DNA of 64,000 bases from Paramoeba atlantica (taxonomy: Eukaryota; Discosea), in contig CDRNVI010000070.1 of assembly GCA_977017575.1 (NCBI GenBank), forward strand, positions 62,001 to 126,000. Reading direction: 5' to 3'. The notes beneath the pieces were generated by a model. That model saw only the letters and a program-made list of their open reading frames with translations, was not told where the DNA came from and made no database searches. The position numbers were made by a program, and so were the translations under genes. This document shows positions 50,690 through 59,382 of this stretch, piece after piece (position 1 is the first letter of the stretch; each line of letters begins with the position of its first letter).

Positions 50690-51658
50690 ATGTTTCGAGT
50701 GTGCTCTAGGCTGCTTCCATGGTGGAACTATTCCACAGAACAAAAAAATATGAAGGTTCTTCAGCGCGGAGGACACGTTCAGCGGCGTGTATGGCCTGCT
50801 ACGCACAAAATATACGTGAAAAAGTACCGAAGAGGACATTTCCCTAATCGGGGACGGACCCATCTTAATGTTGCACAAATCGGGGTCATGAAAACGCGGC
50901 CACATCGTATGGGATGGCCGTATGATGCAACTTCCCTTATTTTCAATAGTGCTCGGGGCGCCGACAAAATAGGCTACGTTGTTTCTACTTCCATGTTAAA
51001 AACAGCTGTAGTGGCCGCAAACTACATGGTTTACTACCCCAAATTTAATCAAAGAGTAGCTAAAACAGGAAGATACTTTGCCCATGATGAAGACATGGCA
51101 TGCGTTGAGGGCGATTTAGTCCACATAAAGAAATGTCGAAAAATGAGTAAATACAAACACTATTACATATTTTCTATTTTGGAACCTAATGTGGAAGGCC
51201 GAGAAAGACTCAAATTGGGACTTCCTGTGCGCCCCCCGGCACTTTTCGGCTACCCTAACACTCGGCGAGTGATGAAAATTAATCTGACCTCTAAATCACA
51301 GTCAAAAGAAATGTTAGCTGCAGCCATGCAGGAACAGGTCTCACAATTTTATAAATACAGCGGATCCGTGACGTCAAGTAAGACTTACCGAGGTACAGCT
51401 GAGGAGTCCAATACCACATTTGAGGAAGCTCACCAAATTGTGGCCCCCAATGCCGGCGAAACGCCCATTGGCGAGCTTGAAGGGGGCGGTGATTCCTCTA
51501 TTGGCACAGAATCTACTGATGTGCATAGCATTCCACCAGACAAACACGAGGATTATACTGAATTGGAGCAGGACATGCGACGCCGCAAGGGGGATATCTA
51601 CTGGAACCGAAATCAACCATTCTCTGGATTAACAAAGGACACGACACGCTCCCCATAA
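50690..51658 (+). CDS. MRPS17: mitochondrial small-subunit ribosomal protein uS17m
   Basis: 322 residues. The first 15 (MFRVCSRLLPWWNYS) look like a mitochondrial presequence. An N-terminal basic region (about 25-85) precedes the S17 OB fold: GYVVSTSMLKTAVVAANYMV, YYPKFNQRVAKTGRYFAHDE, EGDLVHIKKCRKMSKYKHYY and IFSILEP. The C-terminal 130 residues are an acidic extension without known motif. Bacterial S17 is about 85 residues, so long extensions are added on both sides, as is common in kinetoplastid mitoribosomes. Confidence 0.82.
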   Translation: MFRVCSRLLPWWNYSTEQKNMKVLQRGGHVQRRVWPATHKIYVKKYRRGHFPNRGRTHLNVAQIGVMKTRPHRMGWPYDATSLIFNSARGADKIGYVVSTSMLKTAVVAANYMVYYPKFNQRVAKTGRYFAHDEDMACVEGDLVHIKKCRKMSKYKHYYIFSILEPNVEGRERLKLGLPVRPPALFGYPNTRRVMKINLTSKSQSKEMLAAAMQEQVSQFYKYSGSVTSSKTYRGTAEESNTTFEEAHQIVAPNAGETPIGELEGGGDSSIGTESTDVHSIPPDKHEDYTELEQDMRRRKGDIYWNRNQPFSGLTKDTTRSP

Positions 51659-51739
51659 TGTGGTGAGTATGTAGTATAACTGGGTTTAATATGCCTGTTA
51701 CAATGCATGCTTGTGTGATAAAAATAAGAAGATTGATAA

Positions 51740-51761
51740 AAATTGTACATTCATACAATTT
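51740..51761. repeat. perfect hairpin in spacer upstream of kinesin
   Basis: AAATTGTA-CATTCA-TACAATTT, 8-base arms. Confidence 0.5.
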
Positions 51762-51870
51762 AGATCACATACCTTTCTTACAGCCCATATATTTTTTGGG
51801 GCTTGGTCCGGTACAATAAGAACTTCCAATTAATCTAGTTACCTATTTCGACTACTCTGCAGTGCAGTAA

Positions 51871-54453
51871 ATGAATTTTTACGGCGAGACAGGAAGAAAT
51901 CAACGTTTGAATAATAGAGACGCCGAAAACGGAGAACGCAAAGTTTGTGTAGTTGCGCGCATACGTCCTTGTCTGCGTCCCAATAATGAAACAGATAACA
52001 ACGTCTGCGTTCGTGGTGTAGATGACACTACCCTATTGTTGACTAAGCGCGATGTCCGGGGGACCGTTTTAGAGGAGCACGATTTTGTTTTTGACAATGT
52101 CTTTGATACGTGTGACACGCAAGAAAATGTTTTTAACGAATGCGTCGAGGATTTGACTGCTGCTGCATTTGCAGGTCAGGATCTAACAATAATGGCATAC
52201 GGACAAACCGGTAGCGGAAAAACTTACACGCTGCTCGGAGGTGGGCGACAACGCGATTCGGAAGAGATGTATCCTCGGCTAACCAGTCAGGGCTTCATAC
52301 ATACGGAACATTCACTGCATGTAGAAACTAACTTGCTGAAGTCCGATTTCGAAAACGGACTCCTTCTTCGAGTTGCTTCGAAGCTTTTAGAACATCGAAG
52401 GCGGCAGCCTAATCTTAGAATAGAGATATACATGAGTGCTGTTGAAGTCTACCAAGATCGATTTCGCGACCTTTTGCAAGACGGATGCATTATTGGATTT
52501 AGAGAATCAGAAGAGGATATCATCTTAATAAATAAAACGTTGATTCGTGTAGCTAGCCTCAGTGACGTAATCAGTTGTCTAAATATTGCAAACAAAGCGA
52601 GGTCAGTGGCACAAACACAAGCCAATCGTGCCTCCAGTCGATCGCATGCGATTTTTTCATTCGAAATTGATGAGTTAGATTCATTTTCACGCTTTACAGA
52701 ATCCGACGTAGGAAGTGGTACCATTGTACTTGATCTGTCTCATCATGATTTGTTGGACGAAGGCATAGATGCAGGAAAAATAAGTTTTTCTACTAGTCAA
52801 ACATTTCGAGACTCGATTAGAAGTCGACACAAAATTACTTTTATTGACCTTGCCGGTAGTGAAAGAATAAAACGATCAGGTGCGGAAGGAAAACAATTAT
52901 CGGAAGCCTTATTCGTAAACAAGTCGCTCAGTGCGCTGGGAAAGGTAGTCCGTGACATATGTTCCAACGCTCGCCACATTCCTTTTCGCGAAAGCAAACT
53001 GACCCGCATCCTGCGACCTTCTCTCATTTCCCCGCGATCTCGAATCCTTTTGATTGCAAATGTATCACCTACTTTAAGAGATTATAGCGAAATCCTAGGA
53101 ACGCTTCGATTTGCAGATCGGATTAAACATCTTCGCCCAGTCCCAACACTCGATCGAAGCTTTTCATTGACCCAGGAACGAGAGTATTTTTCCCTGAAGA
53201 ATACCATGGAGGGCTTGTGCACCGAGGCGAGAGTGGCATTCGCTGGAGCGGGCTACGTTAGACAGCTTTCAAGGTACAGCACAGCAAGCTCTCCTTGCAG
53301 AATACAGCCTTTAGATCAGGTTATTTCCGCGGCGAATTTCTATGAAATGATCGAACGCTACAGGAATGAAGTTGCGAAAGAAAGAATACTTGAGAAGGCT
53401 CGAGCCAATGCGAAAAAAGAACTTTTGTTGCACGAGTGCTTGACATCACTTTCCTCGAAATATAAAGATCTAGAACGGGAAAAAATTCGTGTTAGTGAAC
53501 TTAAAACCATACTAGACGAGGAGGATGAAATAGGACAAGCATTGGAATCGAAAATTAATTCGCTGCGACACAAGAAAAGCGAGACAGGAAAGGATAACCA
53601 GATTCTTCAAAATGAAGCCGAAAAAGCGAAATCTGAGTGCGCTGCAATAGTGAAACATGTTGGAGAAAAAAACTATGAGCACAGGAACTTGAAAATTCAC
53701 CTCAAAGGACTAAACGGTCAAATCTCTGACATGAAATTGAAGTCGAATCGACAGAAGAAAGAAAATCTATCTATCGATTCCACTTTGCGAAATGCTGAGT
53801 TCATAATAAGGGACTGTACGGAGTTGTGCCGTTTGATAGAAGAAAATTACATGAGACTAGAGCAGGAAATCGTATCCAAATTCGACGCGACGGATACAAA
53901 ACTCACCACAAACGTTATTGAGACCTTAACTTCTAACATCCATATACACTGGGTTCGGTTTAGTAGAGCAATTAAAAACAGCACGTACAATTTATTTTCT
54001 GGTAAACCGCGAATTAGAAATCCGCCCGCAGAGATGCGTAGAGAAATAAAAAACATTTTTGACGTAGCCAAACGTACAGGTGTGTTCAGAGCCGATTTGA
54101 TACAAGATTTGCTCGATTTGCTGGACAATGTAAATATCTCAGAACGTGATATAGAAAGTATACTCTCCCCAATTAACGGGATGGAAAATTCCATTGGTCC
54201 ACTCGAATTGTCTTCTGAGCACAAGAGGAATCCGGCGAAAGAGCACGTTCTAAAAGAACTCTTTAAACAAAAGCAGAAATCAAGACCGTGGTATCGAGCC
54301 GCACAAGCCGTATATTTGTATCCTTCAAGTGAATTCTTGCTTCGGTTCATGGTTTATACTTTGAAAGAGTATAACTTAGGAACTGCGTGTGTTACACTTG
54401 CCGATTTTATATGGGTCTTGAATGAGACGGTCAGCAAAACAGCAGAAGGATGA
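51871..54453 (+). CDS. kinesin with N-terminal motor
   Basis: Microtubule motor of 860 residues. The motor (about 20-430) has VCVVARIRPCLRP, the P-loop GQTGSGKTYTLLGG (about 111), switch I SSRSHAIFSFEID, switch II FIDLAGSERIKRSG and the neck-side VNKSLSALGKVVRDI and FRESKLTRILRPSL. The loop between switch I and switch II is about 40 residues longer than usual and acidic. A coiled coil spans about 500-650. The C-terminus is a separate helical region. The subfamily is not clear from motifs; a kinetoplastid-specific type is possible. Confidence 0.93.
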   Translation: MNFYGETGRNQRLNNRDAENGERKVCVVARIRPCLRPNNETDNNVCVRGVDDTTLLLTKRDVRGTVLEEHDFVFDNVFDTCDTQENVFNECVEDLTAAAFAGQDLTIMAYGQTGSGKTYTLLGGGRQRDSEEMYPRLTSQGFIHTEHSLHVETNLLKSDFENGLLLRVASKLLEHRRRQPNLRIEIYMSAVEVYQDRFRDLLQDGCIIGFRESEEDIILINKTLIRVASLSDVISCLNIANKARSVAQTQANRASSRSHAIFSFEIDELDSFSRFTESDVGSGTIVLDLSHHDLLDEGIDAGKISFSTSQTFRDSIRSRHKITFIDLAGSERIKRSGAEGKQLSEALFVNKSLSALGKVVRDICSNARHIPFRESKLTRILRPSLISPRSRILLIANVSPTLRDYSEILGTLRFADRIKHLRPVPTLDRSFSLTQEREYFSLKNTMEGLCTEARVAFAGAGYVRQLSRYSTASSPCRIQPLDQVISAANFYEMIERYRNEVAKERILEKARANAKKELLLHECLTSLSSKYKDLEREKIRVSELKTILDEEDEIGQALESKINSLRHKKSETGKDNQILQNEAEKAKSECAAIVKHVGEKNYEHRNLKIHLKGLNGQISDMKLKSNRQKKENLSIDSTLRNAEFIIRDCTELCRLIEENYMRLEQEIVSKFDATDTKLTTNVIETLTSNIHIHWVRFSRAIKNSTYNLFSGKPRIRNPPAEMRREIKNIFDVAKRTGVFRADLIQDLLDLLDNVNISERDIESILSPINGMENSIGPLELSSEHKRNPAKEHVLKELFKQKQKSRPWYRAAQAVYLYPSSEFLLRFMVYTLKEYNLGTACVTLADFIWVLNETVSKTAEG

Positions 54454-54775
54454 TGACCCCTTAGATCCAAAACCACGGTTTTTTGAGATATTTTTCCAAG
54501 TAAGTTCGAAATTCGAAGTATTTTTCTCTTGTTTCTCTTTCATGGTTGCAATGTCGTATTTGACTTCGGAAAGGCGTGATCGAGTATCGAAAAGAACTAG
54601 AGGTCGAATGCAATACCAAAAGACCTAGGAGGTATAATAGGTGTCCCTAGGTATAATAACCAGGAAGTAGTTTATATTCACGCACTGTAATATTCTTGGC
54701 ATCAACGCGACACTGGGAAAATCCTTTTAGATGAGACTAATTTCCATCAATCTATCTTCCGGTTTATATCTATAA
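54454..54775. other. spacer with TIR-element remnant
   Basis: AT-rich spacer that includes the remnant below and a pyrimidine-rich patch before the PIG-P start (TCTATCTTCC, about 54751). Confidence 0.5.
54622..54672. mobile_element. remnant end of the 913-bp TIR element family
   Basis: CCTAGGAGGTATAATAGG, GTGTCCCTAGGTATAATAAC and a diverged terminus (CAGGAAGTAGTT) followed by TA match the right end of the element at 33891-34803. No second end is seen, so it is a solo remnant. Confidence 0.7.
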
Positions 54776-55210
54776 ATGGCACATACGCCTACTGCAGCAG
54801 TATACGGCTTTATTGGTTGGGTGCTCAGCATATTCACCTTGCTTTCATTTTTGCTTTGGGCATTTGTTACTGACAGGCAACTTTCCGATACATTGGGAAT
54901 AACCTATTTTCCCGATAAATTGTGGGCACTTCGCTTTTCTTCCTTAATAGCAATGACGTTTGTGATATACGTTGTGATGTACGTAGGCTGTTCAATGTCT
55001 CAATTACCCGCTTTGGATGACCCGGTTAGCCTTGGACCACTACCGTGCAAGAAAGGCCACATGGACGGCTGTATGACATGTGCTTCGTGTCCAAACCATC
55101 GTCTTGAAGCTCCGAATGCAGTACCACCGCTTCTGGAGATTCCTCTCTGTGTCGTGAATAAGGAAATCATTTTCACAAAGAAGTCTGGTTGGGAAAAAGG
55201 GATCAGTTAG
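54776..55210 (+). CDS. PIGP: GPI-GlcNAc transferase subunit P
   Basis: Subunit of the ER complex that makes the first GPI intermediate, GlcNAc-PI. It is 144 residues with two TM helices: VYGFIGWVLSIFTLLSFLLW and FSSLIAMTFVIYVVMYVGCS. The PIG-P signature lies between (DTLGITYFPDKLWALRF). The C-terminal LLEIPLCVVNKEIIF matches the conserved PEIxDIPISxVNxxxF end. A Cys-rich patch (CKKGHMDGCMTCASCPNH) between them is unusual for the family and could bind zinc. Confidence 0.92.
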   Translation: MAHTPTAAVYGFIGWVLSIFTLLSFLLWAFVTDRQLSDTLGITYFPDKLWALRFSSLIAMTFVIYVVMYVGCSMSQLPALDDPVSLGPLPCKKGHMDGCMTCASCPNHRLEAPNAVPPLLEIPLCVVNKEIIFTKKSGWEKGIS

Positions 55211-55227
55211 GAATATCTGATCGATTA

Positions 55228-55428
55228 ATGTATTCGAGTCGGCTGCATTATGCAATGTTGCAAGCTGCGCGCAACGTTCTTCTCGTTAAGAGCAGAAGTT
55301 GTTTCTCAAAAATTTTGACCAATCGTCCAGAGGGAAGCATTACAGTATCCGCTTTTAGCACGCTCAAGTTATGGGGAATTGTGGCAAAAAAAGTTGACCA
55401 GGAACTGCGCCGTATTTTAAATATTTAA
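55228..55428 (+). CDS. small unknown protein, weakly CENP-S/histone-fold-like
   Basis: 66 residues from the ATG 18 bases after the PIG-P stop. The pattern SRLHYAMLQAARNVLLV, then ITVSAFSTLKLWGIVAKKVD recalls helices 1 and 2 of the CENP-S (MHF1) histone fold, but the last helix is absent. The stop codon sits inside the candidate target duplication of the adjoining IS30-type element. A spurious frame cannot be excluded. Confidence 0.3.
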   Translation: MYSSRLHYAMLQAARNVLLVKSRSCFSKILTNRPEGSITVSAFSTLKLWGIVAKKVDQELRRILNI

Positions 55429-55589
55429 TACTGTCCCCCCTCGCCTTATGCGCACCTGGTCAGACCCCCCGTTTAAGCGCACATAGAGTTGGGGTGCGGA
55501 CTCTGGCGCCGCAAAGGGTCGACTAATTTTTTTTATGTACTGATTCAGACCCCCCCGTTTAAGCGCACTTTCCACGGAAAACGAGGTGC

Positions 55590-55845
55590 CGCCCGCACAT
55601 TTATAATGCATACTAAGCGGCGCATTTATAATGCATATAGCACATTCAGATACATATTAGCATATTCACATGCATATAGCACATTCAGATGCATAACAGC
55701 ACATTCACATGCATAACAGCACAATCACATGCATATAGCACATTCAAATGCATATTTACTGCACATTGATAATGCATACTAAGCGGCACATTCACATGCA
55801 TAACAGCACATTCAGATGCATATAGCACATTCACATGCATAATTC
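55590..55845 (+). repeat. left subterminal array of the IS30-type element
   Basis: About 12 units of GCACATTCACATGCATA and close variants, spaced by short AT-rich linkers. Confidence 0.85.
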
Positions 55846-55873
55846 TACGTTTTTCTCTCAGCTTTCTGTTTCA

Positions 55874-56878
55874 ATGGCACAATCAAAAAAGCGTATGGAT
55901 CATGAAGATCGCACTAAAATAGAGGTGCTATACATCCAGCAAGGTTTCTCGCAGGAGGAAATAGCCGCAAAGTTGTCTGTAAATCAGTCAACGCTGAACC
56001 GCGAGCTCACGAGAGGTATGCGTAACGGGGAGTATAATGCGAAGCGCGCGCAACGAGCGGCAAACACATCCATTTCCTCGCGGAAACACAAGCACCAGAA
56101 AATACAACGTGATGTGCAAGAGAAGGTGATTGCTTTGTTGGGGAAGAGATTTAGCCCACAGCAAATCGCTACAACTCTCTTTAAGGAAGATGGGGTAAAG
56201 ATTTCTCGTGTAGCCGTTTATGGATTCATCAAACGGGAAGACAGAGCAGGGAATTTAGTTCAGTTCCTGCGCCGGGGGGGAGGTCGCGGTAGAAGGCGAC
56301 GGGGTACAAATCGCCTGAAAATACCGAATCGAACTGACATAAGCGAGCGCCCAGGTTTCGTCAATACTCCCTCCAGATATGGAGATTGGGAGTGCGACTT
56401 GATTGAAGGCGCGCAACATAGTGGCTATTTTCTCAGTGTAGTCGAGAGAAAAAGCCGCTACGGAGTTCTTCGGAAGTTGGAGAACAAGAAATCAGAAATT
56501 GTGGCCGAGGAGGTCACTCGTGCTCTGCAGGGGTTCCAAGTTTTCACTATCACGTACGACAATGGAACCGAGTTCGCGAAACACGAACTAGTGAACGCTT
56601 CGTTGGGCTGTCAATCATTCTTTTGTCAGCCCTACGCAAGTTGGGAGAAAGGGGGCGTTGAAAATTTCAATGGTCTTGTTCGTGATTTCTACCCTAAGTG
56701 AACATCGTTCACCCACATCACGCTTGATACGACATCTGCAGCCATCAACGAACGACCAAAAGATATCCTGGAGAACAATTCGCCTATTGAATTGATCGAA
56801 AATATCAAGGTTATCGCCCCTCCTATGCTTCGTCCTCGTATTTTGATGGACAGCTCACAGGATTCGCAGTAGTACGCT
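55874..56878 (+). pseudogene. IS30-type transposase with in-frame stop
   Basis: Begins at the ATG after an acceptor-like TTTTTCTCTCAG (AG at 55860-55861). The N-terminal helix-turn-helix (DHEDRTKIEVLYIQQGFSQE, then LSVNQSTLNREL) is of HTH_38 type. The catalytic core has all three acids: GDWECDLIEGAQHSGYFL, TYDNGTEFAKHEL and WEKGGVENFNGLVRDFYPK. A TGA at 56699-56701 falls just after YPK. The same frame continues for 58 more codons (THITLDTTSAAINERPKDIL) to a TAG at 56876-56878, matching the usual IS30 C-terminus (LNNRPRK). Host genes here use TGA as stop, so this copy is probably broken by one nonsense change. Confidence 0.82.
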
Positions 56879-56952
56879 CGGGTAGAATTCAAAGTGATTT
56901 TTTACTTCATTTATTGTGGGCCCCAAACAAATCTCAAGATACGTATGTACAA

Positions 56953-57171
56953 TTTTTTTTCATTTAGTACAGCACGTCCATAGCTCCGTTTTGCAGTTTT
57001 TCCCTCCTCCTATCTGATATTTCTGTGGTTTCTCTCAGTGACAAGTGTGCGATTTTTTCATCCAGACTATATGTGCGATTTTTTTCATTTACTACAGCAC
57101 GTCCACAGCTCCGTTTTGCAGTTTTTCCCTCCTCGTATCTGAGATTTCTGTGGTTTCTCTCAGTGACAAGC
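56953..57171. repeat. 125-bp tandem duplication inside the IS30-type element
   Basis: TACAGCACGTCCATAGCTCC and the following 75 bases (to CTCTCAGTGACAAG) recur 125 bases later with a few differences. Confidence 0.85.
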
Positions 57172-57261
57172 ATATTTAATTATACTTCTTCATTAGAGGC
57201 TTCGCAAATTGCTTCCCACTAACGTCACACTCAGTGTCCCGGCCGGCCCCTCCGTGCGTTC

Positions 57262-57373
57262 GGCCTCTCATATTCCCCAAAACAACTATCACCTTCCCCC
57301 CATTTATCAGGGGTCGCTCGCGCGACCCCCGCTAAATAGGGGGGGAAGGTGGTAGTTGTGGGGTATGGAGGCC
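57262..57373. repeat. long imperfect palindrome
   Basis: Arms of about 50 bases, from GGCCTCTCATATTCCCC to its complement ending ATGGAGGCC, meet at a GGGGTCGCTCGCGCGACCCC centre. Lies between the transposase gene and the right array. A second small stem (CAACTTTTCGAAAAAGTTG) follows at about 57423. Confidence 0.8.
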
Positions 57374-57454
57374 TCTCGCAACTCCGGGGCCTCACCGGGA
57401 GCAAAGGTGAGCACCCCGCACCAACTTTTCGAAAAAGTTGAAATCCGTGCCTAA

Positions 57455-57670
57455 AATTTTATGCATGTGAATGTGCTGTTATGCATGTGAATGTGCTATA
57501 TGCATGTGAATGTGCCGGATTTATGCATGTGAATGTGCCGATTAAATATGCATGTGAATGTGCATTATGCATGTGAATGTGCTGTTATGCATGTGAGTGT
57601 GCTATATGCATTTGAATGTGCCGCTTAGTATGCATTATAAACGTGCAGTTAATATGCATTATAAATGTGC
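57455..57670 (-). repeat. right subterminal array of the IS30-type element
   Basis: About 10 units of TATGCATGTGAATGTGC and variants, the complement of the left array unit. Confidence 0.85.
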
Positions 57671-57975
57671 TAACGCCGGTGCGCTTAAACGAGGGGGCAT
57701 ATTTAATTTCAGTGCTTTTAGCTGACCATAAATGAAGGGTTCCTTCACTGACTTTCCGCAAATCATGTACTCTGAGATCGGCCCTAGTTTAAAGTGTTTT
57801 TCATTTATTTAAAGTGTATTTTTAAGAGTGCGTATGTATGGCGCACTAACGGTTAAAATGTCCGTGAACTTCCGTTCACTCGAATAAAGCTTTTGAGAAT
57901 CAAATAATTTCTATTGCTTGTTCGCAATACCCTCACTCTAAAAACAACCTTTTTTGTATAGTTTTTTTTTCTCGT

Positions 57976-59190
57976 ATGCAGTTCAGTGGATACAGAGTAT
58001 TTCCGGGTTTCTTGGGACATTCTGTCAGGAGTATTACTTCTCAGATCTCTGGGTGTCACACATGTAGCATAATTAAGAAATGGAATGAAGTCTTCCAACC
58101 TTTAATCCGGAATCGGAGTTCAGAATTCAACCGATTTCCTACTAAGCAGCACTATCTTTTGTTTCGCGATGTTGAAGACGAAATGATGCGTGGATGGGGA
58201 CCAGTGCGCGTCACTCGTTCGAGGCGTAGATTTCAACGCCTTTCACGAAGCAGACAACAGGAAGAGTCGAAGCAGGCTGCACAATCATTATTTGAAATGG
58301 CGCAGCAAATTACAAAAAATTTGCGCGAACAAACGGACCCGATGGAGGCCACGAAGCGAGTTTACCATGATGCCTGTCTTCGGCAGGTGCTTGCGGAAAA
58401 AACGGCAAATTTTTGGATGGCGAATCCACACGAAGTTCTTCCTCTTTATCGAGGCCTATGTGCAGGACTGGTAGAGGCTTTAGATGACCGTTCCGCCATA
58501 GAGCGACCCGAAGCGCGCTTTACTTCATCTCGATTTAATCTTAAGAAGCACTGGAGACTTGCCGCGGACCAAGTACTACTAAGAGGGCCTTTGTGTCAGG
58601 CGAAGCGATTTGGTTGCATGCTTCCGGATTTCCCCGCTTTTGTTCCTTGGCAAAAGCTTTTAACAACTAGTAGTGGTGATGTAGAAAATTCACAACTTTT
58701 AATGACGGAGTCGTCACCTTTTCTTGTGGTCACCGTATTTCTTAGCGAATTGAAGGCCTTGCAAGGAGGAATTCATATTGTTCCTGCATCTCATATAAAA
58801 TTAATCAGTTTAGGCAAAGAAGGAGATATTGGTAGCGTTGATGAACTTGGCCCTCATCCTTTTGTGCCAATGGGAAGTCATTTTAGGCGTCCGTATGAGG
58901 ATTGGTCACCGACAACGGACAGTGTAGAAACAATTTCGAGTCTTCCCGAAGGCAGTATTATTGTGACGCATCCTGCTACCCTATTTTCCCACGGCGTAAA
59001 TATGAGCAGTGACGACGTCAAGATGGTTCAGCTTCTGCTGATGGAAGATGGTCTCGCTGGCCCAGAATATCCGCACACTCAGCACAGTTGGTATAGTAAA
59101 TGGAAGGGACGTCATGTAGAACGTATAACACTAAACGCAGAGCACTTATTTCCTACTATTAACTTTTTGAAAAAAAACACTGAACTGTGA
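57976..59190 (+). CDS. PhyH-like (phytanoyl-CoA dioxygenase fold) protein, divergent
   Basis: 404 residues. A basic N-terminus (MQFSGYRVFPGFLGHSVRSI) suggests mitochondrial targeting if this ATG is used. The C-terminal half shows the jelly-roll pattern of the PhyH family: PFLVVTVFLSELKALQGGIHIVPASH, then LPEGSIIVTHPATLFSHGVN. The HxD half of the iron site is not evident, so catalysis is doubtful. A T-run and AG place a candidate acceptor at 57980-57981, just after this ATG; the true start could then be the Met pair near residue 70. Confidence 0.55.
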   Translation: MQFSGYRVFPGFLGHSVRSITSQISGCHTCSIIKKWNEVFQPLIRNRSSEFNRFPTKQHYLLFRDVEDEMMRGWGPVRVTRSRRRFQRLSRSRQQEESKQAAQSLFEMAQQITKNLREQTDPMEATKRVYHDACLRQVLAEKTANFWMANPHEVLPLYRGLCAGLVEALDDRSAIERPEARFTSSRFNLKKHWRLAADQVLLRGPLCQAKRFGCMLPDFPAFVPWQKLLTTSSGDVENSQLLMTESSPFLVVTVFLSELKALQGGIHIVPASHIKLISLGKEGDIGSVDELGPHPFVPMGSHFRRPYEDWSPTTDSVETISSLPEGSIIVTHPATLFSHGVNMSSDDVKMVQLLLMEDGLAGPEYPHTQHSWYSKWKGRHVERITLNAEHLFPTINFLKKNTEL

Positions 59191-59330
59191 GACACTGAAC
59201 TGTAAGAAATACTCTGCATAAATAAATCCTTTCGGGATTGAGTGGTAAAGTTCGAAATATTGTTCCACATTAAACAATTTTAGCGTTGATAGGGGAAAAA
59301 AGGAAAGGCAGAGTTTCTTACTTATCTACA

Positions 59331-59350
59331 AACGTACTCTTGTTTGTTAG
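59331..59350 (+). promoter_or_regulatory. candidate trans-splice acceptor for GRP94
   Basis: ACTCTTGTTTGTTAG ends with AG at 59349-59350, 33 bases before the ATG. Confidence 0.45.
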
Positions 59351-59382
59351 GAATTTTTTTTGGTATATTCTCCGTTGAAAGT

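Larger units (their letters stand above)
55430..57698 (+). mobile_element. IS30-type DNA transposon with inverted subterminal arrays
   Basis: About 2.27 kb. The left end has three related terminal motifs: 55431-55455, 55461-55482 and 55546-55568 (CCCCCCGTTTAAGCGCAC). The right end (57679-57698, GTGCGCTTAAACGAGGGGGC) is their complement. ATATTTAAT flanks both sides (55421-55429, 57699-57707), a candidate 9-bp target duplication in AT-rich DNA. Inside each end lies a dense array of 16-17-bp units in opposite orientation. Between them are the transposase gene, a 125-bp tandem duplication and a long imperfect palindrome. Confidence 0.8.

Noticed and set aside
55590-57670. Regularly spaced 17-bp units as a CRISPR array
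   Set aside because: Units are spaced by only a few bases with no unique spacers, and they are mirrored at both ends of a transposon.
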